Positions 34,371 through 41,876 of a DNA stretch of 42,968 bases are shown here, in pieces. Numbering within the stretch: the stretch's first letter is position 1; every line of letters starts with the position of its first letter. The notes beneath the pieces are model-generated. The model was not told where the DNA came from and made no database searches. It saw nothing but the letters and a program-made list of their open reading frames with translations. The position numbers and the translations under genes were made by a program. The stretch is from an uncultured Eubacteriales bacterium (GTDB lineage Bacteria; Bacillota; Clostridia; Christensenellales; Aristaeellaceae): contig CACXHB010000053.1 in NCBI GenBank assembly GCA_902767315.1, positions 1-42,968 of the forward strand. The letters are read 5' to 3'.

Positions 34371-35741
34371 ATGCGCGTAGAGACGGACATGGTAGGCAGC
34401 GCGACCATCGACGAAGGGGTTTATTACGGGCTTCAAACTCTGCGGGCCTCGGAGAATTTCCACATTACGGGGCGGCGCCTGACGGCGGAATTCATCGATT
34501 CCCTGGCGGAAATCAAGAAGGCCGCGGCGCTGGTGAACGGCGAGGACGGGCGGCTGGCTCCGGAAAAGATGCGCGCCATTGTGCAGGCCTGCGACGAGAT
34601 TCTCTCCGGAAAATTTCGGGATCAGTTCATTACCGACGCCATTCAGGGGGGCGCGGGCACTTCCGCCAACATGAACGTCAACGAAGTGGTGGCCAACCGG
34701 GCCATTGAGATTCTGGGGGGCGAAAAGGGCGATTACACCCTGGTGCATCCCAACGACCACGTGAACATGTCCCAGTCCACCAACGACGTGATTCCCACGG
34801 CGGGGAAGATGACGGTGCTGAAGCTGATGCGGGGGCTGGAAAAGCAGCTGACGCGGCTGGTGGACGCGCTGGAGGAAAAGGCCCGGGAATTTGACCCCAT
34901 TCTGAAAATGGGCCGCACCCAGATGCAGGACGCGGTGCCCATTCGGCTGGGGCAGGAATTCGGGGCGTACCGGTCCATGGTGCTGCGGGATCTTTCCCGG
35001 ATGCAGCACGTGCCGGACGAAATCAAATACGTGAACATGGGCGGCACCGCCATCGGCACCAGCATTAACGCCGACGATCATTACGTGAAGAACATCGTGC
35101 CCGCCCTGACCCGGGTGAGCGGACTGAAGCTGGAAAAGGCCGCCAATCTCATCGACGCCACCCAGAACGTGGACTGCTTTGTGGCGGTTTCCGCGGTGCT
35201 GCGCACCTGCGCGGTGAATCTTTCCAAAATGGCCAACGATCTGCGGATTCTCTCCTCCGGGCCGAGAACGGGCTTCCACGAAATCAACCTGCCGCCCCGG
35301 CAGAACGGTTCCTCCATTATGCCCGGCAAGGTGAATCCCGTGATTCCCGAGGTGGTTTCTCAGGTGGCCTTCGGCGTGGTGGGCAACGACGTGACCATTT
35401 CCATGGCCGCCGAGGCGGGGCAGCTGGAGCTGAACGCCTTCGAGCCGGTGATTTTCTACAAGCTGTTTGAATCCATCACCACCCTGACCGGCGCGGTGCA
35501 GACCCTGGTGGACAACTGCATCACCGGCATTACCGCCAACGAGGCCCATTGCGAGGAACTGGTGGAGCATTCCGTGGGCATCATCACCGCCCTGTGCCCC
35601 TACATCGGCTACAGCATGGCGGCGGACATTGCCAAGGCCGCCATTCGCAAGAATATTTCCGTGCGGCAGGAGCTGGTGGAGCGCAACGTGCTGTCTCAGG
35701 AGCAGATCGACCGGTACATGGATCCCTATTCCATGACCTGA
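34371..35741 (+). CDS. aspA: Aspartate ammonia-lyase
   Basis: This 456-residue member of the fumarase/aspartase superfamily should turn L-aspartate into fumarate and ammonia. It shows GTSANMN (96-102), SQSTND (134-139) and the mobile loop [17 protein letters not shown] (from 313). The NPVIPE ending and the N-terminal VETDMVG resemble aspartase rather than FumC. Length is typical. ATG 34371 is chosen because GGGAGAGAAG precedes it; an earlier in-frame ATG lacks a ribosome site. Driven by a perfect promoter and ended by a strong terminator, it stands alone. Fumarate made here could feed the FrdA-like enzyme of the first operon. Confidence 0.93.
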   Translation: MRVETDMVGSATIDEGVYYGLQTLRASENFHITGRRLTAEFIDSLAEIKKAAALVNGEDGRLAPEKMRAIVQACDEILSGKFRDQFITDAIQGGAGTSANMNVNEVVANRAIEILGGEKGDYTLVHPNDHVNMSQSTNDVIPTAGKMTVLKLMRGLEKQLTRLVDALEEKAREFDPILKMGRTQMQDAVPIRLGQEFGAYRSMVLRDLSRMQHVPDEIKYVNMGGTAIGTSINADDHYVKNIVPALTRVSGLKLEKAANLIDATQNVDCFVAVSAVLRTCAVNLSKMANDLRILSSGPRTGFHEINLPPRQNGSSIMPGKVNPVIPEVVSQVAFGVVGNDVTISMAAEAGQLELNAFEPVIFYKLFESITTLTGAVQTLVDNCITGITANEAHCEELVEHSVGIITALCPYIGYSMAADIAKAAIRKNISVRQELVERNVLSQEQIDRYMDPYSMT

Positions 35742-35808
35742 GGAAAAGGCAAAAAGATATCCTTTTTAGACTAATAGATGGGGGCAAGAACATCTGCCTC
35801 TGTCACCT

Positions 35809-35849
35809 CAGCACCCAGAGATTGATACAGTATCTGGGTGCTGGTTTTT
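35809..35849 (+). terminator. Intrinsic terminator after aspA
   Basis: CAGCACCCAGA (35809-35819) pairs perfectly with TCTGGGTGCTG (35833-35843), followed by GTTTTTG. The remainder of the 392-nt spacer up to 36133 is AT-rich, with a promoter at 35987-36015; I see no gene in it. Confidence 0.88.
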
Positions 35850-35986
35850 GCACAATTCTAGATACGATGACGCTAAGTGCCGCCGGATTCTGGCACAAAT
35901 TTATGTGTTTTGCTCGGAGAACGCAATGACATTGCTGTTTGTTACAAAAAATAATTGAATACATTCATTATAATGTAAGTTGGACG

Positions 35987-36015
35987 TTGCACAATTTTTC
36001 GAAATATGATATAAT
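35987..36015 (+). promoter_or_regulatory. Promoter of the DUF2971 gene
   Basis: TTGCAC (35987-35992), a 17-nt spacer and TATAAT (36010-36015) lie 119 nt upstream of the start codon. A similar TTGCACAATT occurs at about 35848 but without a usable -10 box. Confidence 0.75.
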
Positions 36016-36133
36016 TTAAATGTAATGCGAAGCGTACATAAAAGAAGAGCCACCAGAACTTACAGGTAAATAGCGACTATAGTTCAATTTGATATGCGCA
36101 GCGAATGTAAAGTCACGAAAGGAGCAGATACAT

Positions 36134-37042
36134 ATGGAATTGCTGTACCATTATACAAATATTGACGGTCTTCGGGGGATATTGGGTCCACACGATGATA
36201 ATGATGATGTCAAGCTTTGGTTTACGAATGCGGGATATTTAAACGACGTATCTGAAGGAGATGAACTGGATAGGATATATAAAAAAGTATGTATAGAGAT
36301 GAAAGACTGTGGCGAAATCTGCGAGGAAGAGTATAAAGAAATTTCTGATGTTAGATTTAATAAGAGAGGCATTATATACACATCGAGAGACGATAAAACG
36401 GGTAAAAACATGAAATGTTTTAATTATGGAAAAACAACGGCGTATATTTGCTGCTTTTGTCGAAATGGTGATTCTCTGAATATGTGGAGATACTACACGA
36501 AAAATAATACGGGATGTGCTATATGCTTTATTGATGATAGATTAAAGATACACAAAGAGAGAGAACAATTTATGCCTAAAGATACAGCGGTTGGAAAATT
36601 TGAGGTATGCCACGTAACATATGATGATGCTGAAAAAGAGAAGATTATTCGCTCTGAAATACAGAAAATATTGCGCGACCTTGATGAAGCACAAATTCCC
36701 AGGGTAGGCAACCTGAAAAAAGCAGTTACTCGTAAACTTAGCCAATACGAGTTCAAATTCAAAGACGCATGCTTTTCTTCGGAAGAAGAAGTGCGAGCTA
36801 TTTATTATGTGCCGAATAACAACAACGATCTGCCAGAAAAAAGAAAAAATAAGATCAAATATAGATCGGCGCAAGGACTAGTTGTCCCGTATATTGAGAT
36901 AAGCTTTCCACGGGAGATAATGAGAGAGGTATGTATCGCGCCAAACGCTTCAGAAGAAGCAGTGGCATCAATTAAGAATTACTTAGAAACTGAAAACTAT
37001 AATGTGCCGGCCAAACAGTCAAAACTACCGGTACGGTTCTAA
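36134..37042 (+). CDS. DUF2971 domain-containing protein
   Basis: This 302-residue protein matches DUF2971: LYHYTNIDGLRGIL at the N-terminus, LWFTNAGYLND, a central CCFCRNGDSLNMWRYY, and FSSEEEVRAIYYVP with VPYIEISFP in the last third. The function is unknown; members are common in accessory and defence-associated regions. The gene is visibly AT-rich (many AAA, GAA, ATA codons), unlike the GC-rich neighbours on both sides, which points to horizontal gain. AAAGGAG sits 9 nt before ATG 36134. It has its own promoter and lies between two terminators. Confidence 0.82.
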   Translation: MELLYHYTNIDGLRGILGPHDDNDDVKLWFTNAGYLNDVSEGDELDRIYKKVCIEMKDCGEICEEEYKEISDVRFNKRGIIYTSRDDKTGKNMKCFNYGKTTAYICCFCRNGDSLNMWRYYTKNNTGCAICFIDDRLKIHKEREQFMPKDTAVGKFEVCHVTYDDAEKEKIIRSEIQKILRDLDEAQIPRVGNLKKAVTRKLSQYEFKFKDACFSSEEEVRAIYYVPNNNNDLPEKRKNKIKYRSAQGLVVPYIEISFPREIMREVCIAPNASEEAVASIKNYLETENYNVPAKQSKLPVRF

Positions 37043-37097
37043 GAACAGCAGACGATCCAAGTCACGTAAAAGACGTTTTTTATGGCAGGATGCTCCC

Positions 37098-37136
37098 TTG
37101 TAAAAGAAGAACCCCTTCGGCGGGAAGCCGAAGGGG
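37098..37136 (-). terminator. Terminator after exported paralogue 1
   Basis: CCCCTTCGGC (37112-37121) pairs perfectly with GCCGAAGGGG (37127-37136). On the minus strand a T-rich tail (TTCTTCTTTTAC) follows. It ends the minus-strand pair and also blocks read-through from the DUF2971 gene. Confidence 0.8.
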
Positions 37137-37146
37137 GCGGGGAAAA

Positions 37147-37731
37147 TCAGTTGCTGTTGACGGCCTCGCTGAGGGCGTTCAGGGCGTCGGAATAATCGGC
37201 GAAGGAGATATGCTGATAATCGGAGAACAGGCCCTTGGCCTGCAGGGCGTCCATAAGCAGCTCGGGATCCACGGTGACTTCGGTGATGGAGGCGGTAAAC
37301 TGGTTCAGAAGGGGCACGTACATGGCCTGCACCAGCCGCTGTTCCTCTTTCAGGAAATAGAACACCACGATGGCGTCCAGATCCGTGTCCGTATTGAGGG
37401 AAGAGGTGATATACAGTTCGGGAACGGAGCAGTCGTCCATGAGGGCCACCACTTCGGGATCATCGCAGGTGGCCACTTCCAGCATCAGAAGCACCGCGAA
37501 CAGCGCCTGGGTTTGGCCGTTGAGCATCCAGTCGCTGGTGGTCATATCCAGGCTGGAGATGAGGGTATCGTCAAAAAACTGGGTCTGGCTTTCCTCGCCC
37601 GCGGCGGCTTCTTCCTCGGAATCCAGAGCGCCGGCAGCGTCTTCATCGGCGGCGGTTTCCGCAAAACCGGCGCAGCAGGAAAGGGCGAGCACGAGAGCCA
37701 GCAGCAGGGCCAGCAGGTTTTTCAGTTTCAT
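37147..37731 (-). CDS. Exported protein of unknown function, paralogue 1
   Basis: This 194-residue protein starts with a Sec signal peptide (MKLKNLLALLLALVLALSCC) with likely cleavage after GFA. An acidic Ala/Glu-rich linker (about 25-50) leads into a globular domain. It has the same length and layout as the gene at 38012-38596; the signal peptides are nearly identical and both domains share PxLYITSS-like, YVPLLNQ and YxxISxxDY patterns. I do not recognise the family. ATG 37731 is supported by AAAAGGAG nine bases upstream. It probably shares the transcript of paralogue 2, since no promoter is evident before it, and a terminator follows. Confidence 0.78.
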   Translation of the reverse strand: MKLKNLLALLLALVLALSCCAGFAETAADEDAAGALDSEEEAAAGEESQTQFFDDTLISSLDMTTSDWMLNGQTQALFAVLLMLEVATCDDPEVVALMDDCSVPELYITSSLNTDTDLDAIVVFYFLKEEQRLVQAMYVPLLNQFTASITEVTVDPELLMDALQAKGLFSDYQHISFADYSDALNALSEAVNSN

Positions 37732-38011
37732 GGGAAAAGACTCCTTTTGCAAAATATAAGGGAAATCAGCCGGCGGCAGGGAGCCCGGACAGTCCGGGGC
37801 CTGGCCAAAATCGGCGAGGGAGATAAGGCAGGCGCGCCGCGGTCATTGAAGGTGTGGGAAACGGTCTCGTCTTCGCCGAGATACCGATTCGGCATCAAAC
37901 AGCGCCCGGTTTTCGGCAGCGTTTATCCAGTCGCTGCCGGAAAGCTCCGCTTCGGGCAGGGGCAGGGCCGGATGGCGTTTCGGGTTCAGCCTTCCATGCT
38001 CCTTTGCGGGA

Positions 38012-38596
38012 TCATTCGCCCTGGATTGCCTGATTGATCTGGTTCATGGCGGTGGCGTAATCGGTGAGGGAAATTTCCTCATAGGAGCCCAGGATACCTT
38101 CGGAGACCAGGCCCTCCATGACGGCGGCGGGCTCGCCTTCGGCGTCCAGCACCGCCACATGGCACTGATTCAGCGAGGCCACGTAGGTGGCCAGCACCAT
38201 CTTCTGCAGATCCGGATAGAAATAATAAACGGAAAGGCCGTCGTCCCCCAGTTCGCTGGAGGCGGTGATATACAGGGTGGGCAGGGATTCGCCGGTGATG
38301 ATTTCCAGGGTCGCGGCGTCGTTCCAGTTCAGCATTTCCAGCAGCATCAGCACCGCGCTCATGGCCCGGGTTTCCGGCGCGGCCATGTATTCCGGGACGG
38401 TGACTTCCATATTCTGGAAGAAAATGGAATCGAAAAGCTGAGTATCGCCCGATTCCGCGGCGTCCCCTTCGGCGCCTTCCATCGCTTCAGGGGTTTCGGC
38501 AGCTTCGGCAGGGGCGGCTTCTTCCGCAAAGGCCGCGCCGCAGGACAGAGTCAGGGCCAGCGCCAGCAGCAGGGCAAGCAGGTTTTTGAGCTTCAT
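38012..38596 (-). CDS. Exported protein of unknown function, paralogue 2
   Basis: This 194-residue protein has a Sec signal peptide ending in AFA followed by a very acidic Glu/Ala/Pro linker (residues 25-50). The globular domain contains LPTLYITASSELGDDG and a C-terminal YEEISLTDYATAMNQINQ. It is a tandem duplicate of the protein encoded at 37147-37731. The Cys near the cleavage site does not sit in a good lipobox, so secretion rather than lipid anchoring is likely. GGAGGAACTCAC precedes the ATG, and a consensus promoter lies upstream. Function unknown; a role at the cell surface is a guess. Confidence 0.78.
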   Translation of the reverse strand: MKLKNLLALLLALALTLSCGAAFAEEAAPAEAAETPEAMEGAEGDAAESGDTQLFDSIFFQNMEVTVPEYMAAPETRAMSAVLMLLEMLNWNDAATLEIITGESLPTLYITASSELGDDGLSVYYFYPDLQKMVLATYVASLNQCHVAVLDAEGEPAAVMEGLVSEGILGSYEEISLTDYATAMNQINQAIQGE

Positions 38597-38629
38597 GTGA
38601 GTTCCTCCTTTGTAAATCCATACTTCTTA

Positions 38630-38658
38630 TTATAACATTGCTTTGACACAGCGTCAAC
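38630..38658 (-). promoter_or_regulatory. Promoter of the exported paralogue pair
   Basis: On the minus strand TTGACG (38653-38658), 17 nt, TATAAT (38630-38635) forms a near-perfect promoter 34 nt before the start codon of paralogue 2. Confidence 0.85.
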
Positions 38659-38787
38659 GCACATTTCTTATAAAGCGCAGGACGTTTCGGCCGGCCTTTT
38701 TCAGCAGACAGAAATCCGGAGGATTTGAACGACAGTCGATCTGGACACGCCTTAAAAATTTAGGAGGCAAACCTTAACGCCGGAGGC

Positions 38788-38816
38788 CTGAAAGCGTCAT
38801 GATCCGGTGCTATAAT
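38788..38816 (+). promoter_or_regulatory. Promoter of the MATE gene
   Basis: CTGAAA (38788-38793), 17 nt, then TATAAT (38811-38816), with TGC just before it as extended -10. Because transcription would begin near 38823, the upstream in-frame ATG at 38799 cannot be the start. Confidence 0.7.
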
Positions 38817-38843
38817 AAGGCCGAATTTCCACAGGAAAAGAGG

Positions 38844-40235
38844 ATGAAATCGCCCATGGCTTTACATAGATCCGCCCGATACGAAATCGACATGACCCAC
38901 GGCCCGATTTTAAAAAAGCTGCTGCTGTTTACCGTGCCGCTGATTCTCTCCAGCATATTGCAGCTGTTGTTCAACGCGGCGGACGTGGTGGTGGTGGGCC
39001 GGTTTGCCCGGCAGGGGGATCTGTGTCTGGCGGCGGTGGGCTCCACCGGGTCCCTGACCAGCCTGATCGTGAACATGTTCGTGGGGCTTTCGGTGGGCAC
39101 CAACGTGGTGGTCGCCCGGGCCTGGGGCAGCGGGGATCACAAGGCCATGGAGGAATCGGTGCACACGTCCATGCTGGTTTCCGTCGTCAGCGGCGTGATT
39201 CTGGCGGTGGTGGGGGTCATCGGGGCGCGGGTGTTTCTGGAATGGATGAACACCCCGGAGGAGGTCATTGACCTTTCCAGCCTGTATCTGCGGATTTACT
39301 TCGCGGGCATGCCGGCCAACATGATCTACAATTTCGGCAGCGCCATTCTCCGCAGCGTGGGGGACACAAGGCGGCCGCTGATTTACCTGATTATCGCGGG
39401 CGTGCTGAACGTGATACTGAACCTGTTTTTCGTGATCGTGCTGCACATGGACGTGGAGGGCGTGGCCCTGGCCACCATCATTTCCCAGGCGGTGAGCGCG
39501 ACGCTGGTGGTGATCTGCCTGATGCGTTCGGAAGGCGGGCTGCGGCTGACGCTGAAGAAGCTGCGCATCGCCGGGGACACGCTGAAGGAGATCGCCCGGA
39601 TCGGTCTGCCGGCGGGCTTTCAGGGGGTTTTGTTCTCCATTTCCAACGTGATGATTCAGTCCTCCATCAACGCCTTCGGCGCGACGGTGATGGCGGGCTC
39701 CTCCGCAGCGGGGAATCTGGAGGGATTTGTCTACGTGGGCATGAACGCCTTCCATCAGGCGGCGGTGTCCTTCTCCAGCCAGAACCTGGGCGCGGGGGAA
39801 TACAAGCGCATCTGGCGCATTGCCGTGGTCTGTCAGGTATGCGTCACGGTGGTGGGGCTTTTGATGGGCGTGGGCGTGTGGTTCTTCGGAAGCGAGCTGC
39901 TGCGGATTTACACCACGTCTCAGGAGGTGGTCAACGCCGGGCTGGTGCGGCTTACCTACGTGTGCCTGCCCTACGCGCTGTGCGGCATGATGGACGTGAT
40001 GACGGGATCACTGCGGGGCATCGGCTATTCGATGACGCCCATGCTGGTGAGCATATTGGGCATTTGCGTATTCCGGGTGGCGTGGATCGCCACGGTGTGC
40101 AAGCTGCCCGCCTGTTCGGACATCGACTTTGTCTATCTTTCCTATCCCATTTCCTGGATTATCACGCTGATCGCCCACACCATTTGCTTTGTATGGGCCA
40201 TGCGGCGGGTGAAAGTGAAGCTCAACGCCCAATGA
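38844..40235 (+). CDS. MATE-family multidrug/metabolite exporter
   Basis: This protein of about 463 residues with about 12 hydrophobic helices belongs to the MATE family, which exports drugs or metabolites using Na+ or H+ gradients. Its two homologous halves are visible: FTVPLILSSILQLLFNAADVVVVGRFA near the N-terminus and IGLPAGFQGVLFSISNVMIQSSINAFG in the middle. GSAILRSVGDTRRPL in the first half matches GSLRGIGYSMTPM in the second. The substrate cannot be read from sequence. The ATG at 38844, after GGAAAAGAGG, is preferred; one four codons later is possible. It ends at a strong terminator. Confidence 0.92.
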   Translation: MKSPMALHRSARYEIDMTHGPILKKLLLFTVPLILSSILQLLFNAADVVVVGRFARQGDLCLAAVGSTGSLTSLIVNMFVGLSVGTNVVVARAWGSGDHKAMEESVHTSMLVSVVSGVILAVVGVIGARVFLEWMNTPEEVIDLSSLYLRIYFAGMPANMIYNFGSAILRSVGDTRRPLIYLIIAGVLNVILNLFFVIVLHMDVEGVALATIISQAVSATLVVICLMRSEGGLRLTLKKLRIAGDTLKEIARIGLPAGFQGVLFSISNVMIQSSINAFGATVMAGSSAAGNLEGFVYVGMNAFHQAAVSFSSQNLGAGEYKRIWRIAVVCQVCVTVVGLLMGVGVWFFGSELLRIYTTSQEVVNAGLVRLTYVCLPYALCGMMDVMTGSLRGIGYSMTPMLVSILGICVFRVAWIATVCKLPACSDIDFVYLSYPISWIITLIAHTICFVWAMRRVKVKLNAQ

Positions 40236-40246
40236 CGGGCCCCGCG

Positions 40247-40288
40247 AAATCCCCGGTCGATGTAAGACGCATCGGCCGGGGATTTTTT
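40247..40288 (+). terminator. Intrinsic terminator after the MATE gene
   Basis: AAATCCCCGGTCGATG (40247-40262) pairs with CATCGGCCGGGGATTT (40270-40285) with one mismatch, and a T-run continues to 40288. It also lies just past the stop of the convergent XRE gene. Confidence 0.9.
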
Positions 40289-40294
40289 GCGGGG

Positions 40295-40537
40295 TCAGTG
40301 GATTTCGGGGTCCAGGGATTCGAACAGGGGGCAGGAGAAAAACGCGCCCAGGGAGATTTCCAGGCCATCGCAGAGCTTTTTGATGACACTGATGGACAGC
40401 TCCTTTCGGCGGGGGTCCAGCATGCTGTACACCGTGGAGGGGGTGACCCCCGCACGGTTGGCCAGTTCGTTGGGGCGCATGCGGCGCTGGCGCATGAGTT
40501 CCTGAAATCGCGCGACTACGGCTTCCTTAACGGTCAT
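40295..40537 (-). CDS. Small XRE-family regulator
   Basis: This 80-residue protein is almost entirely a Cro/C1-type helix-turn-helix: LANRAGVTPSTVYSML near 25-40 is the recognition region, followed by ISVIKKLCDGLEISLGAFF and a short acidic tail. Single-domain regulators of this kind usually repress a neighbouring gene and themselves. Its divergent neighbour has a promoter overlaid by a palindrome, a probable binding site. GAGGTGAAGAAAAA precedes the ATG. Confidence 0.9.
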   Translation of the reverse strand: MTVKEAVVARFQELMRQRRMRPNELANRAGVTPSTVYSMLDPRRKELSISVIKKLCDGLEISLGAFFSCPLFESLDPEIH

Positions 40538-40581
40538 TTTTTCTTCACCTCAAGAGAAAGGATAGAAAATTTTCCGCAGAC

Positions 40582-40600
40582 GCGTATACGCACTTGCGTA
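40582..40600. promoter_or_regulatory. Palindromic operator in the XRE divergent spacer
   Basis: GCGTATACGC (40582-40591) is a perfect palindrome that overlaps a second one, TACGCA-CT-TGCGTA (40587-40600). Together they give three GCGTA half-sites. The second palindrome covers the -35 box of the plus-strand promoter, as expected for a repressor site, most likely for the adjacent XRE protein. Confidence 0.65.
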
Positions 40601-40622
40601 ATTCTGAAGGATGTGCTAGAAT
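40594..40622 (+). promoter_or_regulatory. Promoter of the unknown two-gene unit
   Basis: TTGCGT (40594-40599), 17 nt, TAGAAT (40617-40622), with TGC directly before the -10 box. The -35 box lies inside the palindrome at 40587-40600. A leader of roughly 85 nt follows before the ATG. Confidence 0.7.
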
Positions 40623-40716
40623 CTTAATATACAGAAAAGGGAAAAAGATTCGGGCATTTCGCAGAGAAATGTTCAGCGCTGCAGCATGCAAAAATACGAG
40701 GGATGGAGGAATTACA

Positions 40717-41277
40717 ATGCTGAGGGAGAGGGAACTTTCTAATTTCAGACCGCAGGTGAGGATTCAGGACGGAGGCGCGGTTACGCTGGGGACGGTGCAG
40801 GAAGCCGTTAAGGCGTGCGCGGAGGAGCATGGAATCCCGATGGCTTTCGAAACGGATCAGATTAAATTCGGGGGAATGATCGGCGGCCATGTGGAGGATT
40901 GCCTGATCCTTTACCATCCGGAGCATCCGAAGGATTATTTTGTTTTTCCGGTGACGGTATCTTACCAGTCGAATTACGCGTACGTTTCGATTTTCTGCGC
41001 CGGGGAGAGCAGTCAGATGAAAAAACAGGACGCGGCGGCTTCCGCAAAGGCAGGGGCGGCGGCTGTGGGCAAGAGCGCGTGGAAAGGCATTTTGAACCAC
41101 GACGACAGCATCGGCGGCATTTTTACGGGCGCGGCGGGATTGGCCGCAGGATCGGCGAAGCTGGCCAAAAGCCTGGTAAATGGAATTAAGGGACTGGGAA
41201 GCAATCCTGAAAAGCTGCAGATGGAAAAGAACTGGTACGACATGGTTGGCGACGTTATCGACGAAATTATGCGCTGA
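40717..41277 (+). CDS. Unknown protein with glycine/alanine-rich tail
   Basis: I do not recognise this 186-residue protein. Residues 1-97 look like a compact alpha/beta domain (VRIQDGGAVTLGTVQEAV, then DCLILYHPEHPKDYFVFPVTV). Residues 103-160 are rich in Ala, Gly and Ser with glycine-zipper-like spacing (SIGGIFTGAAGLAAGSAKLA), which could pack helices or touch membranes. No signal peptide is present. ATG 40717 follows GGATGGAGGAATTACA. It is 17 nt upstream of the next gene, so the two form an operon under the promoter facing the XRE regulator. Confidence 0.72.
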   Translation: MLRERELSNFRPQVRIQDGGAVTLGTVQEAVKACAEEHGIPMAFETDQIKFGGMIGGHVEDCLILYHPEHPKDYFVFPVTVSYQSNYAYVSIFCAGESSQMKKQDAAASAKAGAAAVGKSAWKGILNHDDSIGGIFTGAAGLAAGSAKLAKSLVNGIKGLGSNPEKLQMEKNWYDMVGDVIDEIMR

Positions 41278-41294
41278 AAAAAGGAGAAAGCAAT

Positions 41295-41795
41295 ATGGAT
41301 GATATTTGTCCGTTCTATGTATATGAAAGCACGGGTTTTTTCTCTTCGAGGGAAACCTGCAACGTTACCCAGGCGGATATTTCTTCTGATACATACAAAA
41401 GGTATTGCAAGGGAAATTACAGCAAATGTCCGAATTATACCGCGGCGGAAAAGGCGGAGTCATCGAGAAGCGGGTGTTATCTCACCACGGCCTGTGTGGA
41501 AGCGATGGGATTGCCGGACGATTGCAGGGAATTGACGGTTCTGAGGAATTTCCGGGATCATTGGTTGAAGGAGCAGGCGACAGGGCCCGCGGAGATTGCG
41601 GAATATTACGAAATCGCGCCGCGGATTGTCGAACGGATTCAGAGATCTGAAGAGCGCATGGAGTTATTGAAGGGGATTTACAACGAGATGATAACGCCCT
41701 GCGTGGACGACATTCAGGCCGGCAATTACGAAACGGCGCACGAAAGATACCGCAGAGAAACGATGAAATTGAAGGAGCGCTATCTGAACAAATGA
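41295..41795 (+). CDS. Cysteine-rich CFI-box-like protein
   Basis: This 166-residue protein has an N-terminal set of cysteines (C5, C22, C38, C45) that could bind a metal. It then has a CFI-box-like motif, SGCYLTTACVEAMGLPDDC at 59-77, running into ELTVLRNFRDHWL and a helical C-terminus. The CFI-box (around C-[FYL]-x-T-A) is a recurrent motif of unknown function. GGAGAAAGCAAT precedes the ATG. Being cotranscribed with the glycine/alanine-rich protein under a possible XRE operator suggests a joint role, but none can be named. Confidence 0.72.
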   Translation: MDDICPFYVYESTGFFSSRETCNVTQADISSDTYKRYCKGNYSKCPNYTAAEKAESSRSGCYLTTACVEAMGLPDDCRELTVLRNFRDHWLKEQATGPAEIAEYYEIAPRIVERIQRSEERMELLKGIYNEMITPCVDDIQAGNYETAHERYRRETMKLKERYLNK

Positions 41796-41801
41796 ATAAG
41801 G

Positions 41802-41848
41802 GAAACCCGCTTATGAATCATGCAACGAAGCCATAAGCGGGTTTCTTT
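41802..41848 (+). terminator. Strong terminator after the CFI-box-like gene
   Basis: GAAACCCGCTTATG (41802-41815) pairs perfectly with CATAAGCGGGTTTC (41832-41845), followed by TTT. The convergent GNAT gene ends just beyond, so it may act in both directions. Confidence 0.88.
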
Positions 41849-41876
41849 CGTAATGAAAAGAAGAGATCGATTTTTG

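Noticed and set aside
37090-38037. A 315-codon plus-strand frame over exported paralogue 1 and its spacer
   Set aside because: It runs antisense to a gene with signal peptide, ribosome site and paralogue, and shows no recognisable domain.
38799-38843. A longer N-terminus for the MATE protein
   Set aside because: This stretch overlaps the promoter (TATAAT at 38811), and its translation does not resemble MATE N-termini.
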